From NCBI GenBank assembly GCA_040756085.1, contig JBFMAE010000140.1, positions 1 to 12,022 of the forward strand: DNA of 12,022 bases. The letters are read 5' to 3'. Source of the DNA: JBFMAE01 sp040756085. Lineage in GTDB: Bacteria; Desulfobacterota; BSN033; UBA1163. Of the stretch, positions 5,272 through 12,022 are shown piece by piece (positions within the stretch are counted from its first letter, which is position 1; each line of letters opens with the position of its first letter). Made by a program: the position numbers and the translations under genes. The notes beneath the pieces are model-generated. The model saw nothing but the letters and a program-made list of their open reading frames with translations, ran no database searches and was not told where the DNA came from.

Positions 5272-6750
5272 ATGTTTAAATTGAATCTACAGAATAAATT
5301 TATCATTGCGGTAAGTTCCCTATTGATCATTGTAATTTTTATTGGTTCTTTCATGGTTATCAGGGACAAGAAAAAGGATCTATACAAGAGCCTTCTCGAA
5401 AATGGTCTTTTGTTCGCTCAATTCACCACCAGGGAAATCTTTGATAACTACTGGACTTATTACAGCTATGAGGGAGATTTTGAGTTTGAGCAATTTAAAA
5501 AGTTGACCCAAAGTCTCATCAACCTTAACAGAAATGTCATCAGGTTAGGCGTGATAGACACCCATGGATATATCCTCTTTGATTCAAAGGAATTGACAGA
5601 GGGTAAATATAGAGGTGAAAAGAGAATACCTCAGGATAAAAATCTTTTATGGTTAGCGGCTGAGGCGAAATTGAATCATCTGGAAACCAGGCTTGAGGAT
5701 GGTGAGAGGGTGATCGAGATCATCAATCCCAAGATAGAGGATCAGGGTGTCCATCTCCTCTCGGTCTATTACTATATCTCCTTCAGGGAGATGGATAAAA
5801 AGGTGAGGAACATAACCCTGATCATTTTGGTCTTGGCCGTCGGGGCCTTCGCTCTTGGTATATTTATTGCTATCCTTCTTGCCAGATATATCACCCACCC
5901 TCTTTCGAAATTAAATATAGCCGCTAAAAGGATGGGAAAGGGGGATTTTGATCAGGAAGTAGAGGTAAAAAGCAGCGATGAAATAGGGGAACTCTGTCAG
6001 GTCTTTAACCAGATGGCCAAGCAGGTTAAGACCTTAACAAATACGGTGGTCAAAAGCGAAAAATTCAGGACGTTGAGTAAAATGTCTACTATATTGATCC
6101 ATGACCTAAAGACGTGGGCCAGTCGGCTTTCATTCATTTCTCAAAATATGAGGTCAAGGATAGACAATCCCCAATTTATGGGAGAATCCCTCGATGCCAT
6201 CGATGATACATTGTGCAGGATGGAAAGATTGGCAACCAAATTATCAAGTATGTCTCAAAAATCGGAGATGAAGATTGAGCCCAATGATCTAAACATGATA
6301 GTGAGGGAAGCGATTGAAGACCTCAATATTAAGTCGTTAAAGAAGGTAAAGTTGGTTGAGGAGTATGCAAACTTGCCAGAGGTCCTTTTCGATTGGTTCA
6401 ATATGAAGAAGCTAATTTATAATATCGCCCTCAACGGTCTGGAATCGATGCCGGAGGGGGGGAAGTTAATGTTTAAGACTCGAGCCACAGAGGATGAGGC
6501 GATCGTTGAGATCAGTGACACTGGAGGCGGTATTCCAATGGAATATATCCGAAGGCATCTGTTTAAACCCTTCATGACCACGAAAGAGAAGGGGATGGGG
6601 CTGGGGCTTTATTTCTGTAAAGAGGTCATCGATGCCCATGGAGGGAAGATCGAAGTTGAAAGCCAAATGGATAAAGGATCAACCTTTACAATAAAGATAC
6701 CCCTCAGGAGGTTAGAGAACGGAGATAGAAGGGATGATAAGAATGAATAA
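5272..6750 (+). CDS. membrane sensor histidine kinase (HAMP, PrsK-like)
   Basis: An inner-membrane two-component sensor of 492 aa. TM1 is about 11-30, an extracytoplasmic sensor domain runs about 31-178, TM2 is about 181-205 and HAMP about 205-258. The phosphoacceptor segment LIHDLKTWASRLS places His at 277; HDLK followed by T-W-A replaces the common HELRNP form and recalls PrsK-type kinases. The ATPase domain has an N-box-like NIALNGLESMPEGG (384-397), G1 DTGGGIP (416-422), and G2 GMGLGLYF (441-448). There is no receiver domain. The ATG lacks a good Shine-Dalgarno; the nearest GGAGG is 36 bp upstream. The gene overlaps the response regulator by 17 bp (or 8 bp with the later ATG), so they form a cognate pair. 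The ligand is unknown. Neighbouring genes suggest glutamate or a related acidic amino acid, possibly through the binding protein encoded two genes downstream. Confidence 0.92.
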   Translation: MFKLNLQNKFIIAVSSLLIIVIFIGSFMVIRDKKKDLYKSLLENGLLFAQFTTREIFDNYWTYYSYEGDFEFEQFKKLTQSLINLNRNVIRLGVIDTHGYILFDSKELTEGKYRGEKRIPQDKNLLWLAAEAKLNHLETRLEDGERVIEIINPKIEDQGVHLLSVYYYISFREMDKKVRNITLIILVLAVGAFALGIFIAILLARYITHPLSKLNIAAKRMGKGDFDQEVEVKSSDEIGELCQVFNQMAKQVKTLTNTVVKSEKFRTLSKMSTILIHDLKTWASRLSFISQNMRSRIDNPQFMGESLDAIDDTLCRMERLATKLSSMSQKSEMKIEPNDLNMIVREAIEDLNIKSLKKVKLVEEYANLPEVLFDWFNMKKLIYNIALNGLESMPEGGKLMFKTRATEDEAIVEISDTGGGIPMEYIRRHLFKPFMTTKEKGMGLGLYFCKEVIDAHGGKIEVESQMDKGSTFTIKIPLRRLENGDRRDDKNE

Positions 6751-8269
6751 AGAGAGAATATTGATCGTGGAAGACGATGAATACTTACGGAGACAGATCC
6801 TCTGGACCCTGACCGATTTCTATCAGGTCTTTGAGGCCGCTGAAAAGAAGAGTGCCCAGGAGATTCTGGATAAAGAGTATATCCATTTATTATTATTGGA
6901 TTTATGTCTTCCTCCCCAACATAGGGTTGAGGAAGGGATGGAGATCCTGATGAATGTCAGGGATACGAAACCGGAGATGAAAGTAATCATCATCACGGCC
7001 AAGACGGATAAGGATCTTTCATTAAAGGCGGTAGACTTGGGGGCCTACGATTACTTCACCAAGCCTTTTGATCTGAATGAGTTGAAGATCACCATTAAAA
7101 GGGCCTTAAAGCTCCAGAGTATGGAGCAAGAGAATCGTTACCTGAAGGAGAAGTTGGAAGATAGATACAGATTTGAAAACATCATATACGGGAGTAAGAA
7201 GATGGAAGTACTCATGGAAATGGTTAGGAAAGTAGCCTCCAGTTCAGCAACGGTATTAATCAGAGGCGAAAGCGGCACGGGGAAAGAGCAGATCGCGAAT
7301 GCGATTCATTTCAATAGCGACCGAAGGCATGAACCCTTTATTAAGATCAATTGTGCCGCCCTTCCTGAAAACCTATTGGAGACAGAGCTTTTCGGGCACG
7401 AAAAGGGGGCCTTTACAGGGGCTATCTCGAGGAGACAGGGGAGATTTGAGTTGGTCAAAGAGGGAACGATCTTCTTAGATGAGGTGGGTGACCTAAGTCC
7501 TAACTTACAGATAAAGCTATCCAGGGTGTTACAGGAGAAGGAGTTTGAGAGGGTAGGGGGGACAACCACGATTAAGACGGATTTCCGGCTGATTGCGGCC
7601 ACTAATCAAGATCTGGAAAAGAAGATTGCCAATGGTGCCTTTAGAGAGGAACTCTATTATCGAATAAATGTGATGCCGATATTTATACCTCCTCTTAGGG
7701 AGAGAAAAGAGGACATCCCCCTCCTGGTGGGCCATTTTTTAAAAAAATATAATAAGAGACATTATCGAAATGTGAGGACATTAACTGGAGAGGCGATGAA
7801 TCTGTTGGTCAATTATGATTGGAGGGGGAATGTGAGGGAGTTGGAAAATGTGATCGAGTCAAGCATCATCTTTGCTTCAGGGGACATCCTTGATATGGAA
7901 GATCTGATGAAAGGTGGTTTTTTCAGGAAAATGGATGCCGATAGAGTGATCTCCGGGAAGGGGAAAGAATTGCACTCTGCTTCAGGCGAAAATAACGAAA
8001 AAAGTGTCCGCAATGAGACCACCGAGAGATTGAACTGTATCTGCCTGTATATCAACCAGATCGTCCAAGACATTGAAGTCTTAAGGGATTTCAAATTAGG
8101 GGATCTGATGCCGCAAATAGAAAAAGAGCTCATAAGGGCCACTTTAAAAAAGATGGGAGGTAACCTATCTCATACCAGCCAAGTACTGGATATGACCCGT
8201 AAAACCCTAAGGAAGAAGATGGCCGAGTACAATCTCAGTAGAGGGAATTTATGGGAAAGAGAAATATGA
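6734..8269 (+). CDS. sigma54-dependent NtrC-family response regulator (REC-AAA+-HTH)
   Basis: A DNA-binding activator of sigma54 promoters, 511 aa. The REC domain (about 7-125) has acidic D14/D15, phosphoacceptor D56 in LLLLDLCLPP, T88 and K110. The segment after D56 (CLPPQHRVEEGMEIL) is longer than usual, as in PrsR-like regulators. The AAA+ domain (about 150-385) has Walker A GESGTGK (178-184), intact GAFTGA (225-230) for sigma54 contact, Walker B TIFLDE (245-250) and the LRERKEDIP segment (321-329). A Fis-type helix-turn-helix lies at about 461-503. All catalytic elements are intact, so it should be a real sigma54 activator. The start could be ATG 6734 or ATG 6743 (AGAAGGG 9 bases upstream); the second leaves MNKERILIVEDD. 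It is coupled to the kinase in front and overlaps the binding protein behind. A -24/-12 promoter at 9288 is the likely nearby target. Confidence 0.95.
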   Translation: MIRMNKERILIVEDDEYLRRQILWTLTDFYQVFEAAEKKSAQEILDKEYIHLLLLDLCLPPQHRVEEGMEILMNVRDTKPEMKVIIITAKTDKDLSLKAVDLGAYDYFTKPFDLNELKITIKRALKLQSMEQENRYLKEKLEDRYRFENIIYGSKKMEVLMEMVRKVASSSATVLIRGESGTGKEQIANAIHFNSDRRHEPFIKINCAALPENLLETELFGHEKGAFTGAISRRQGRFELVKEGTIFLDEVGDLSPNLQIKLSRVLQEKEFERVGGTTTIKTDFRLIAATNQDLEKKIANGAFREELYYRINVMPIFIPPLRERKEDIPLLVGHFLKKYNKRHYRNVRTLTGEAMNLLVNYDWRGNVRELENVIESSIIFASGDILDMEDLMKGGFFRKMDADRVISGKGKELHSASGENNEKSVRNETTERLNCICLYINQIVQDIEVLRDFKLGDLMPQIEKELIRATLKKMGGNLSHTSQVLDMTRKTLRKKMAEYNLSRGNLWEREI

Positions 8270-9063
8270 TCCTTAGAATCCTTCTGGTTTTTACTCTTTT
8301 TCTTCCTCTCTTTCTCTTCACGGCAGCAAAAACTAAGGCTGAATCTGTTCTCGAAAGGGTAAAGACAAGAGGAAAGCTAATTGCAGGTGTGAGGTATGAC
8401 TTCGAACCCATGGGATACAAAGATGAAAAGGGGAGGGTTGTAGGTTTTGATGTGGAGATCATGAAATATTTCGCAGAAAAAATGAAGGTAGAACTGGAGC
8501 TGCAACCCGTAACGGCACAAAATCGGATCTATATGCTATCAACAGATAGAGTTGATATTGTAGCTGCTGGCATGACCCATCAGAAGAAGAGGGATAGATT
8601 GATCGATTTTAGCATCACCTATTTTATGAGTGGGCAGACACTCCTGGTTAAAAAAGGAAGCGGTATCAAAAGTTATCATGATCTTGCGGACAAGGTGGTC
8701 ACTGTCGTCCAAGGGACAACCGGGGAAAGGAATATAAAGCAGGTCCAACCAAAGGCGAAATTGCTTACCTTTAAATTATATCCCCAGGCCTTATTGGCCC
8801 TGAAACTGGGGAAGGCCATCGCCCTCACTACCGATAATACCTACTGTATAACCCAGGCCAGGAAAAATCCTGAATTGGAAGTAGTAGGCGGACTCTTCTC
8901 CCAAGAGCCCTACGGCCTGGGAGTCAGAGAGAATGACTCCAAATGGCGGGATTGGGTCAACTTCACCCTCCAGGAGATGTGGAAGGACGGGAGCTATAAG
9001 AGAATCTTTAGAAAGATTTTCGGGACGAATCCAGATTTTCAAATTGAGGTCTGGCCTGACTGA
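8251..9063 (+). CDS. periplasmic amino-acid-binding protein (family 3 solute-binding protein)
   Basis: A 270-aa protein with a Sec signal peptide: basic n-region MGKRNMILR, hydrophobic core at about 10-25, and a likely cleavage after TKA (residue 30). There is no lipobox Cys, so it should be soluble in the periplasm. The mature part is a complete SBP_bac_3 fold: GKLIAGVRYDFEPMGYKDEKG, then VVGFDVEIMKYFAEKM, DRVDIVAAGMTHQKKR (the family's usual T-R/T-x-R step is altered), and a C-terminal DGSYKRIFRKIFG. The chosen start has GAGGG 5 bases upstream. An ATG at 8266 would give an ATGA overlap with the regulator. No ABC permease or ATPase genes follow, so it is either an orphan subunit or the ligand-presenting partner of the sensor kinase in the same operon. 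Confidence 0.9.
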   Translation: MGKRNMILRILLVFTLFLPLFLFTAAKTKAESVLERVKTRGKLIAGVRYDFEPMGYKDEKGRVVGFDVEIMKYFAEKMKVELELQPVTAQNRIYMLSTDRVDIVAAGMTHQKKRDRLIDFSITYFMSGQTLLVKKGSGIKSYHDLADKVVTVVQGTTGERNIKQVQPKAKLLTFKLYPQALLALKLGKAIALTTDNTYCITQARKNPELEVVGGLFSQEPYGLGVRENDSKWRDWVNFTLQEMWKDGSYKRIFRKIFGTNPDFQIEVWPD

Positions 9064-9076
9064 ATGGATACAAAAT

Positions 9077-9112
9077 ACCCAATTGTAGGATACTTAATAA
9101 CCAGAATTGGGT
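9077..9112. repeat. inverted repeat after the binding-protein gene (weak terminator or activator site)
   Basis: ACCCAATT (9077-9084) and AATTGGGT (9105-9112) are perfect 8-bp arms around a 20-nt loop, 14 bases after the binding-protein stop. The downstream tract is A-rich rather than T-rich, so it is a poor intrinsic terminator on the plus strand. It lies about 175-210 bp upstream of the -24 element, a normal distance for an enhancer-like NtrC-family site. Confidence 0.4.
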
Positions 9113-9287
9113 TAAAAGTAAACACTTTCTTTTCCCTTCGCCACTGCATGAAAAGATCAATTATCATTTAAATTCCTCTAAATTCCTCATTTCTGCCTGA
9201 TTGGTCAATATGTTTCTTTCTAAAATATCTAAATTCTTAGTAACTTAAAGATCGACCTCGCCATTTCAAATCAATCATTTCATTAAG

Positions 9288-9302
9288 TGGCACAATTCTT
9301 GA
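9288..9302 (+). promoter_or_regulatory. sigma54 (-24/-12) promoter candidate for glutamate dehydrogenase
   Basis: TGGCAC (9288-9293), five bases, then TTGA (9299-9302). The conserved GG (9289-9290) is exactly 10 bases from the -12 dinucleotide, as required. The -12 position reads GA instead of the canonical GC, the one departure from consensus. A transcript would begin near 9314. The intact GAFTGA activator encoded two genes upstream makes a sigma54 promoter here plausible. Confidence 0.65.
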
Positions 9303-9304
9303 TT

Positions 9305-9340
9305 TAATCCCCCTTTGAAAAAAGGGGTTAAGAGGGATTA
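9305..9340. repeat. palindromic intergenic repeat (TAATCCC...GGGATTA)
   Basis: The outer arms TAATCCC (9305-9311) and GGGATTA (9334-9340) enclose CCCCTTT (9310-9316) and AAAGGGG (9321-9327), giving a nested palindrome. AATCCC/AAGGGG palindromes of this kind are common dispersed repeats in many bacterial genomes. It sits between the -12 element and the gdh start, so it would overlap the predicted transcription start or 5' leader. Confidence 0.6.
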
Positions 9341-9384
9341 TAAAAATTATCTTCTAACTTGAAGATGTGCAAGGAGATCATGTG

Positions 9385-10650
9385 ATGGCAGATAAAAGAA
9401 ATAGAATCAATCCCCTTGATGTGGCGATGAAACAAGTGGACATCGCAGCTGAACGGTTGAAGTTGGATCCTGGTATCTGTGAAAAGATAAAGCAGACGAA
9501 GCGGGAACTCATTGTCCATTTTCCTGTCAAGATGGATGATGGAAGCGTTAGGATTTTTACGGGGTATAGGGTTCAGCACAATATGACCCGAGGCCCAGGA
9601 AAGGGAGGGATCCGTTATCACCCGGATGTCGACTTGGATGAAGTGAGGGCCCTGGCCATGTGGATGACCTGGAAGGCTGCTGTAGTCAATATTCCCTTTG
9701 GAGGGGCAAAAGGAGGCGTTCAGTGCGATCCGAAGCGCATGTCACTCCAGGAGCTTGAGAATATGACCCGGCGCTTTACATGGGAAATCGCGATGATGAT
9801 CGGTCCAGATCAAGACATCCCTGCCCCTGATGTTTATACGAATCCGCAGGTCATGGCGTGGATCATGGATACTTACAGCATACTAAAAGGATACTCTGTC
9901 CATGGCGTTGTGACAGGGAAACCGCTTGAACTGGGGGGATCGTTGGGAAGATTTGAAGCCACAGGAAAGGGCGTTTTTGTCACAGCCCTGGAGGCGACTC
10001 GACACCTAAATATCCCGATGGAAAAGGCTCGCATCGTTGTCCAGGGGTGTGGGAATGTGGGTGGCATTGCAGCTCAATATTTTGACAGGGCAGGAGCTAA
10101 GGTGATAGCGATCAGTGACTCGAGAGGGGGCGTCTATAATAAGAAAGGATTGAATATTTCAGCTGTATTGGATTGCAAGAAGAGATACTCCTGTTTCATC
10201 ACTCCAGAGGCAAAGGTTGGAGAAGAAATTACGAATGAGGAACTATTGGAGCTCGATTGCGATATCCTTGTCCCTTCTGCCTTAGAGAACCAGATCACCC
10301 ATAAGAATGCCTCGAGGATAAGAGCCAACATTATTGCTGAGGGTGCCAATGGCCCCACCACACCGGAGGCAGATGAGATTCTTCATGACCGGGATATTTT
10401 TGTCGTTCCTGATATACTCGCAAATGCAGGAGGTGTTACGGTCTCCTATTTCGAGTGGGTTCAGAACCTTCAAGAATTGTTATGGAGTGAGGAGGAGATT
10501 TCAGAACGATTGACAAGAATTTTGAGGCGAGCCTTTGCAGAGGTGCTTATCATCTCTCAAAGGGAGAAGGTCGATATGAGAACAGCGGCCTTGATGCTTG
10601 GCATTGGAAGGGTAGCTGAAGCCACAAAGTTGAGGGGGATATATCCATAA
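9385..10650 (+). CDS. gdhA: glutamate dehydrogenase (Glu/Leu/Phe/Val dehydrogenase family)
   Basis: A cytoplasmic enzyme interconverting L-glutamate with 2-oxoglutarate and ammonia using NAD(P). It has 421 aa from ATG 9385, which has AAGGAG 8 bases upstream; an in-frame GTG at 9367 lies before that site and is rejected. K73 (GPGKGG), K97 (MTWKAAV) and catalytic K109 (PFGGAKGG) keep the exact 24- and 12-residue spacing of hexameric GDHs, with the catalytic Asp at D149 in APDVYT. The Rossmann loop is GCGNVG (221-226), followed by AISDSRGG, a pattern resembling catabolic NAD-type enzymes; cofactor choice is not certain. The family includes Leu/Phe/Val dehydrogenases, but the length and neighbours favour glutamate. 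It is preceded by a -24/-12 promoter candidate and followed 65 bp later by an acidic amino-acid symporter, so they are probably co-transcribed. Confidence 0.95.
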   Translation: MADKRNRINPLDVAMKQVDIAAERLKLDPGICEKIKQTKRELIVHFPVKMDDGSVRIFTGYRVQHNMTRGPGKGGIRYHPDVDLDEVRALAMWMTWKAAVVNIPFGGAKGGVQCDPKRMSLQELENMTRRFTWEIAMMIGPDQDIPAPDVYTNPQVMAWIMDTYSILKGYSVHGVVTGKPLELGGSLGRFEATGKGVFVTALEATRHLNIPMEKARIVVQGCGNVGGIAAQYFDRAGAKVIAISDSRGGVYNKKGLNISAVLDCKKRYSCFITPEAKVGEEITNEELLELDCDILVPSALENQITHKNASRIRANIIAEGANGPTTPEADEILHDRDIFVVPDILANAGGVTVSYFEWVQNLQELLWSEEEISERLTRILRRAFAEVLIISQREKVDMRTAALMLGIGRVAEATKLRGIYP

Positions 10651-10715
10651 ATAAAGGATGACTGTAAGGATTAACAAGTAATTTTATAATTCCCATTTTA
10701 CAAGGAGGTAAGACA

Positions 10716-11930
10716 ATGAAAAAGATAGGGGTATTGGGATGGATTCTTATTGGATTTGTTGTCGGTATCATTGTGGGCGCCATCGTCGGCAAACCCATCA
10801 CAGTAATCAAACCCCTTGGAACACTATTCATCAATCTCCTTAAAATGTTGATTATCCCATTGATCTTCTCTACCTTAGCTGCAGGGGTCTCCACCTTTAC
10901 AGGGGAGAAATTAGGAAGGATGATTGGAAAGACCTTCTTCTGGTACTATCTTACTGGCATCATTGCCATGATCGTTGCTCTCATCATTGCAGGGATCAGT
11001 GGTGCTGGGATAGGATTTCCCGTCGGTGAATTGAAGAAGGTGGAGATCAAGCCGATGCCCAGCTTGGTCGATGTAGGGCTTGCCATCATTCCAACCAATC
11101 CCATTGAATCCCTTGCGAAGGGGGATGTCCTTCCCATCATCTTCTTTGCCATTGTCTTGGGGATGTCTATTGCCGCTGCAGGAAAAGTGGCAGAACCTTT
11201 AAAGAATTTTTTAGAATCTGTCGCTGAGGCGATGTATAAATTGGTAGGTTATGTTCTCTGGTATGGGCCGATCGGCGTATTTGCTCTGATGGCGGTGAAT
11301 GTGGGGACCTATGGGCTCTCAATTTTAAAACCTTATGCCCTGCTCATCTTCCTTGTCTACCTCGCCAATGCCATTCAGTTTTTTGGGGTTTATCCGGCCT
11401 TGATGAGATTCATGGGGATAAGACCTTATCATTATCTCAACAAGATTAAGCCCTCTCCCATCTTTGCCTTCACCACCTGCAGCAGTTCTGCCACACTTCC
11501 TGTGACCATGGAGGTATGCAAGGAGGCCGGAATACCGGACAGGACATGCGGTTTTGTTCTCCCCCTGGGGGCCACGGTCAATATGGATGGAACAGGAATG
11601 TATCAGGCGATCAGTGCGGTCTTCCTGGCCAATGCCTTTGGAATTGAACTCACCCTGTACCACTATGTGATGATCGCAATAATAGCACTTCTTGCTTCCA
11701 TTGGAACAGCAGGAGTTCCTGGAGCTGGGTTGATCATGCTCAGTATGGTATTAGGAGCGATTGGGGTTCCCATCGAGGGAATTGCTATCATTGCAGGGGT
11801 GGATCGGATCATGGATATGTCTCGAACAGCCGTCAATGTCACTGACGATGCGGTTGCAACTGTGGTTATCGGAAAGACAGAGGGAGATAAACTGCCTGAC
11901 GATCTATTGGTCGGTAAAGCTATTGGGTAA
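10716..11930 (+). CDS. dicarboxylate/amino acid:cation symporter (DAACS, GltP/GltT type)
   Basis: An inner-membrane secondary transporter of 404 aa that takes up acidic amino acids or C4-dicarboxylates with Na+ or H+. It has multiple hydrophobic segments and all family landmarks: the HP1 serine motif TTCSSSATLP (253-262), the TM7 motif NMDGT (289-293), the HP2 glycine-rich GTAGVPGAG (330-338), and the TM8 signature DRIMDMSRTAVNVTDD (363-378). Aligned on GltPh, D363, D367, R370, T371, N374 and D378 match D390, D394, R397, T398, N401 and D405. The retained arginine (R370) is the residue that coordinates the side-chain carboxylate, which argues for glutamate/aspartate or dicarboxylates over neutral amino acids. 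Strong ribosome-binding site AAGGAGG, 8 bases before the ATG. It lies 65 bp after gdh and ends in a terminator, so import and deamination of glutamate appear to be one unit. Confidence 0.94.
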   Translation: MKKIGVLGWILIGFVVGIIVGAIVGKPITVIKPLGTLFINLLKMLIIPLIFSTLAAGVSTFTGEKLGRMIGKTFFWYYLTGIIAMIVALIIAGISGAGIGFPVGELKKVEIKPMPSLVDVGLAIIPTNPIESLAKGDVLPIIFFAIVLGMSIAAAGKVAEPLKNFLESVAEAMYKLVGYVLWYGPIGVFALMAVNVGTYGLSILKPYALLIFLVYLANAIQFFGVYPALMRFMGIRPYHYLNKIKPSPIFAFTTCSSSATLPVTMEVCKEAGIPDRTCGFVLPLGATVNMDGTGMYQAISAVFLANAFGIELTLYHYVMIAIIALLASIGTAGVPGAGLIMLSMVLGAIGVPIEGIAIIAGVDRIMDMSRTAVNVTDDAVATVVIGKTEGDKLPDDLLVGKAIG

Positions 11931-11939
11931 CGATTGGAG

Positions 11940-11976
11940 CCCTCCTTTACCTCTTGAGGTGAAGGAGGGTCTTTTT
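11940..11976 (+). terminator. intrinsic terminator after the symporter
   Basis: CCCTCCTTTACCT pairs with AGGTGAAGGAGGG (one G-T wobble) around a CTTG loop, spanning 11940-11969, followed by TCTTTTT. It starts 9 bases after the symporter stop and should end the gdh-symporter transcript. Confidence 0.93.
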
Positions 11977-11991
11977 ATGGGTAAGAGGAAA

Positions 11992-12022
11992 ATGCCTGAG
12001 AAAATCATCGGTATCCTTGGAG
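11992..12022 (+). CDS. partial 5' end of a probable Asp/Glu racemase-family gene
   Basis: Only ten codons are present, reading MPEKIIGILG before the window ends. AGAGGA lies 4 bases before the ATG; an in-frame ATG at 11977 would add MGKRK but overlaps the end of the terminator T-tract. The pattern of a short charged start then IIGILGG is typical of aspartate/glutamate racemase N-termini, and the neighbours handle acidic amino acids. The evidence is short, and other Rossmann-like proteins start similarly. Confidence 0.5.
   Translation, partial: MPEKIIGILG

Larger units (their letters stand above)
9064..9384. other. intergenic regulatory region upstream of glutamate dehydrogenase
   Basis: A 321-bp A/T-rich stretch with no supported gene. 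From left to right it holds an inverted repeat (9077-9112), a tandem 10-bp direct repeat TAAATTCCTC (9169-9178 and 9179-9188), a short ATTG-GT-CAAT dyad near 9200, the -24/-12 promoter candidate (9288-9302), a palindromic repeat (9305-9340) and the gdh ribosome-binding site AAGGAG (9371-9376). The repeats upstream of the promoter are possible activator sites; this is inference. Confidence 0.6.

Noticed and set aside
7306..8142. Minus-strand ORFs of 68-109 codons opposite the regulator
   Set aside because: They are complements of conserved AAA+ codons and have no ribosome-binding sites or recognisable domains.
9367..9384. GTG 9367 as the gdh start
   Set aside because: The AAGGAG ribosome-binding site lies downstream of it and is correctly spaced for ATG 9385.
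10651..10715. Separate promoter for the symporter
   Set aside because: The 65-bp gap has no convincing -35/-10 or -24/-12 pair; readthrough from gdh is simpler.

Overview
The window reads as a chromosomal segment of a bacterium, most likely a deltaproteobacterial (Desulfobacterota-type) or related anaerobic lineage. This rests on gene content and is an inference: an archaeal-type entry into the shikimate pathway in a bacterial operon, a sigma54-dependent NtrC-family regulator with a PrsK/PrsR-like kinase, and scattered short palindromic intergenic repeats. There are no rRNA or tRNA genes, phage genes, CRISPR array or transposase genes.

Left half, minus strand (about 5070 down to 131): an aromatic amino-acid biosynthesis operon. 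In transcription order it holds a strong sigma70-type promoter, a 32-codon leader peptide packed with Phe, Tyr and Trp codons, two tandem intrinsic terminators with mutually exclusive antiterminator pairings, an archaeal-type ADH synthase (AroA'), 3-dehydroquinate synthase II (AroB'), a fused 3-dehydroquinate dehydratase/shikimate dehydrogenase (AroD-AroE), and EPSP synthase (AroA). All junctions overlap (4, 11 and 8 bp), so the four enzymes look translationally coupled. Together they convert an aspartate-semialdehyde-derived precursor to EPSP. Shikimate kinase and chorismate synthase are not in the window.

Right half, plus strand (5272 to the end): a membrane sensor kinase, a sigma54-type response regulator and a periplasmic amino-acid binding protein, all with overlapping ends. 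A 321-bp intergenic region follows, carrying a well-spaced -24/-12 (sigma54) promoter candidate and a palindromic repeat. Then come glutamate dehydrogenase and a DAACS-family symporter whose binding-site arginine points to acidic substrates. A strong terminator ends this unit. The last 31 bases start a gene resembling an Asp/Glu racemase. The simplest reading is a glutamate/acidic amino-acid sensing and utilisation module, with the response regulator activating the gdh promoter.

Most notable points: (1) the attenuator, whose leader reads all three aromatic amino acids and whose six RNA segments can pair A:B, C:D, E:F (both terminators formed) or B:C, D:E (both disrupted); (2) a palindromic element of about 122 bp with 5-bp flanking direct repeats at the AroD-AroE junction. 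Removing it in silico restores an AroD stop codon and an ATGA overlap with an aroE start, which suggests the gene fusion was created by a small mobile element.
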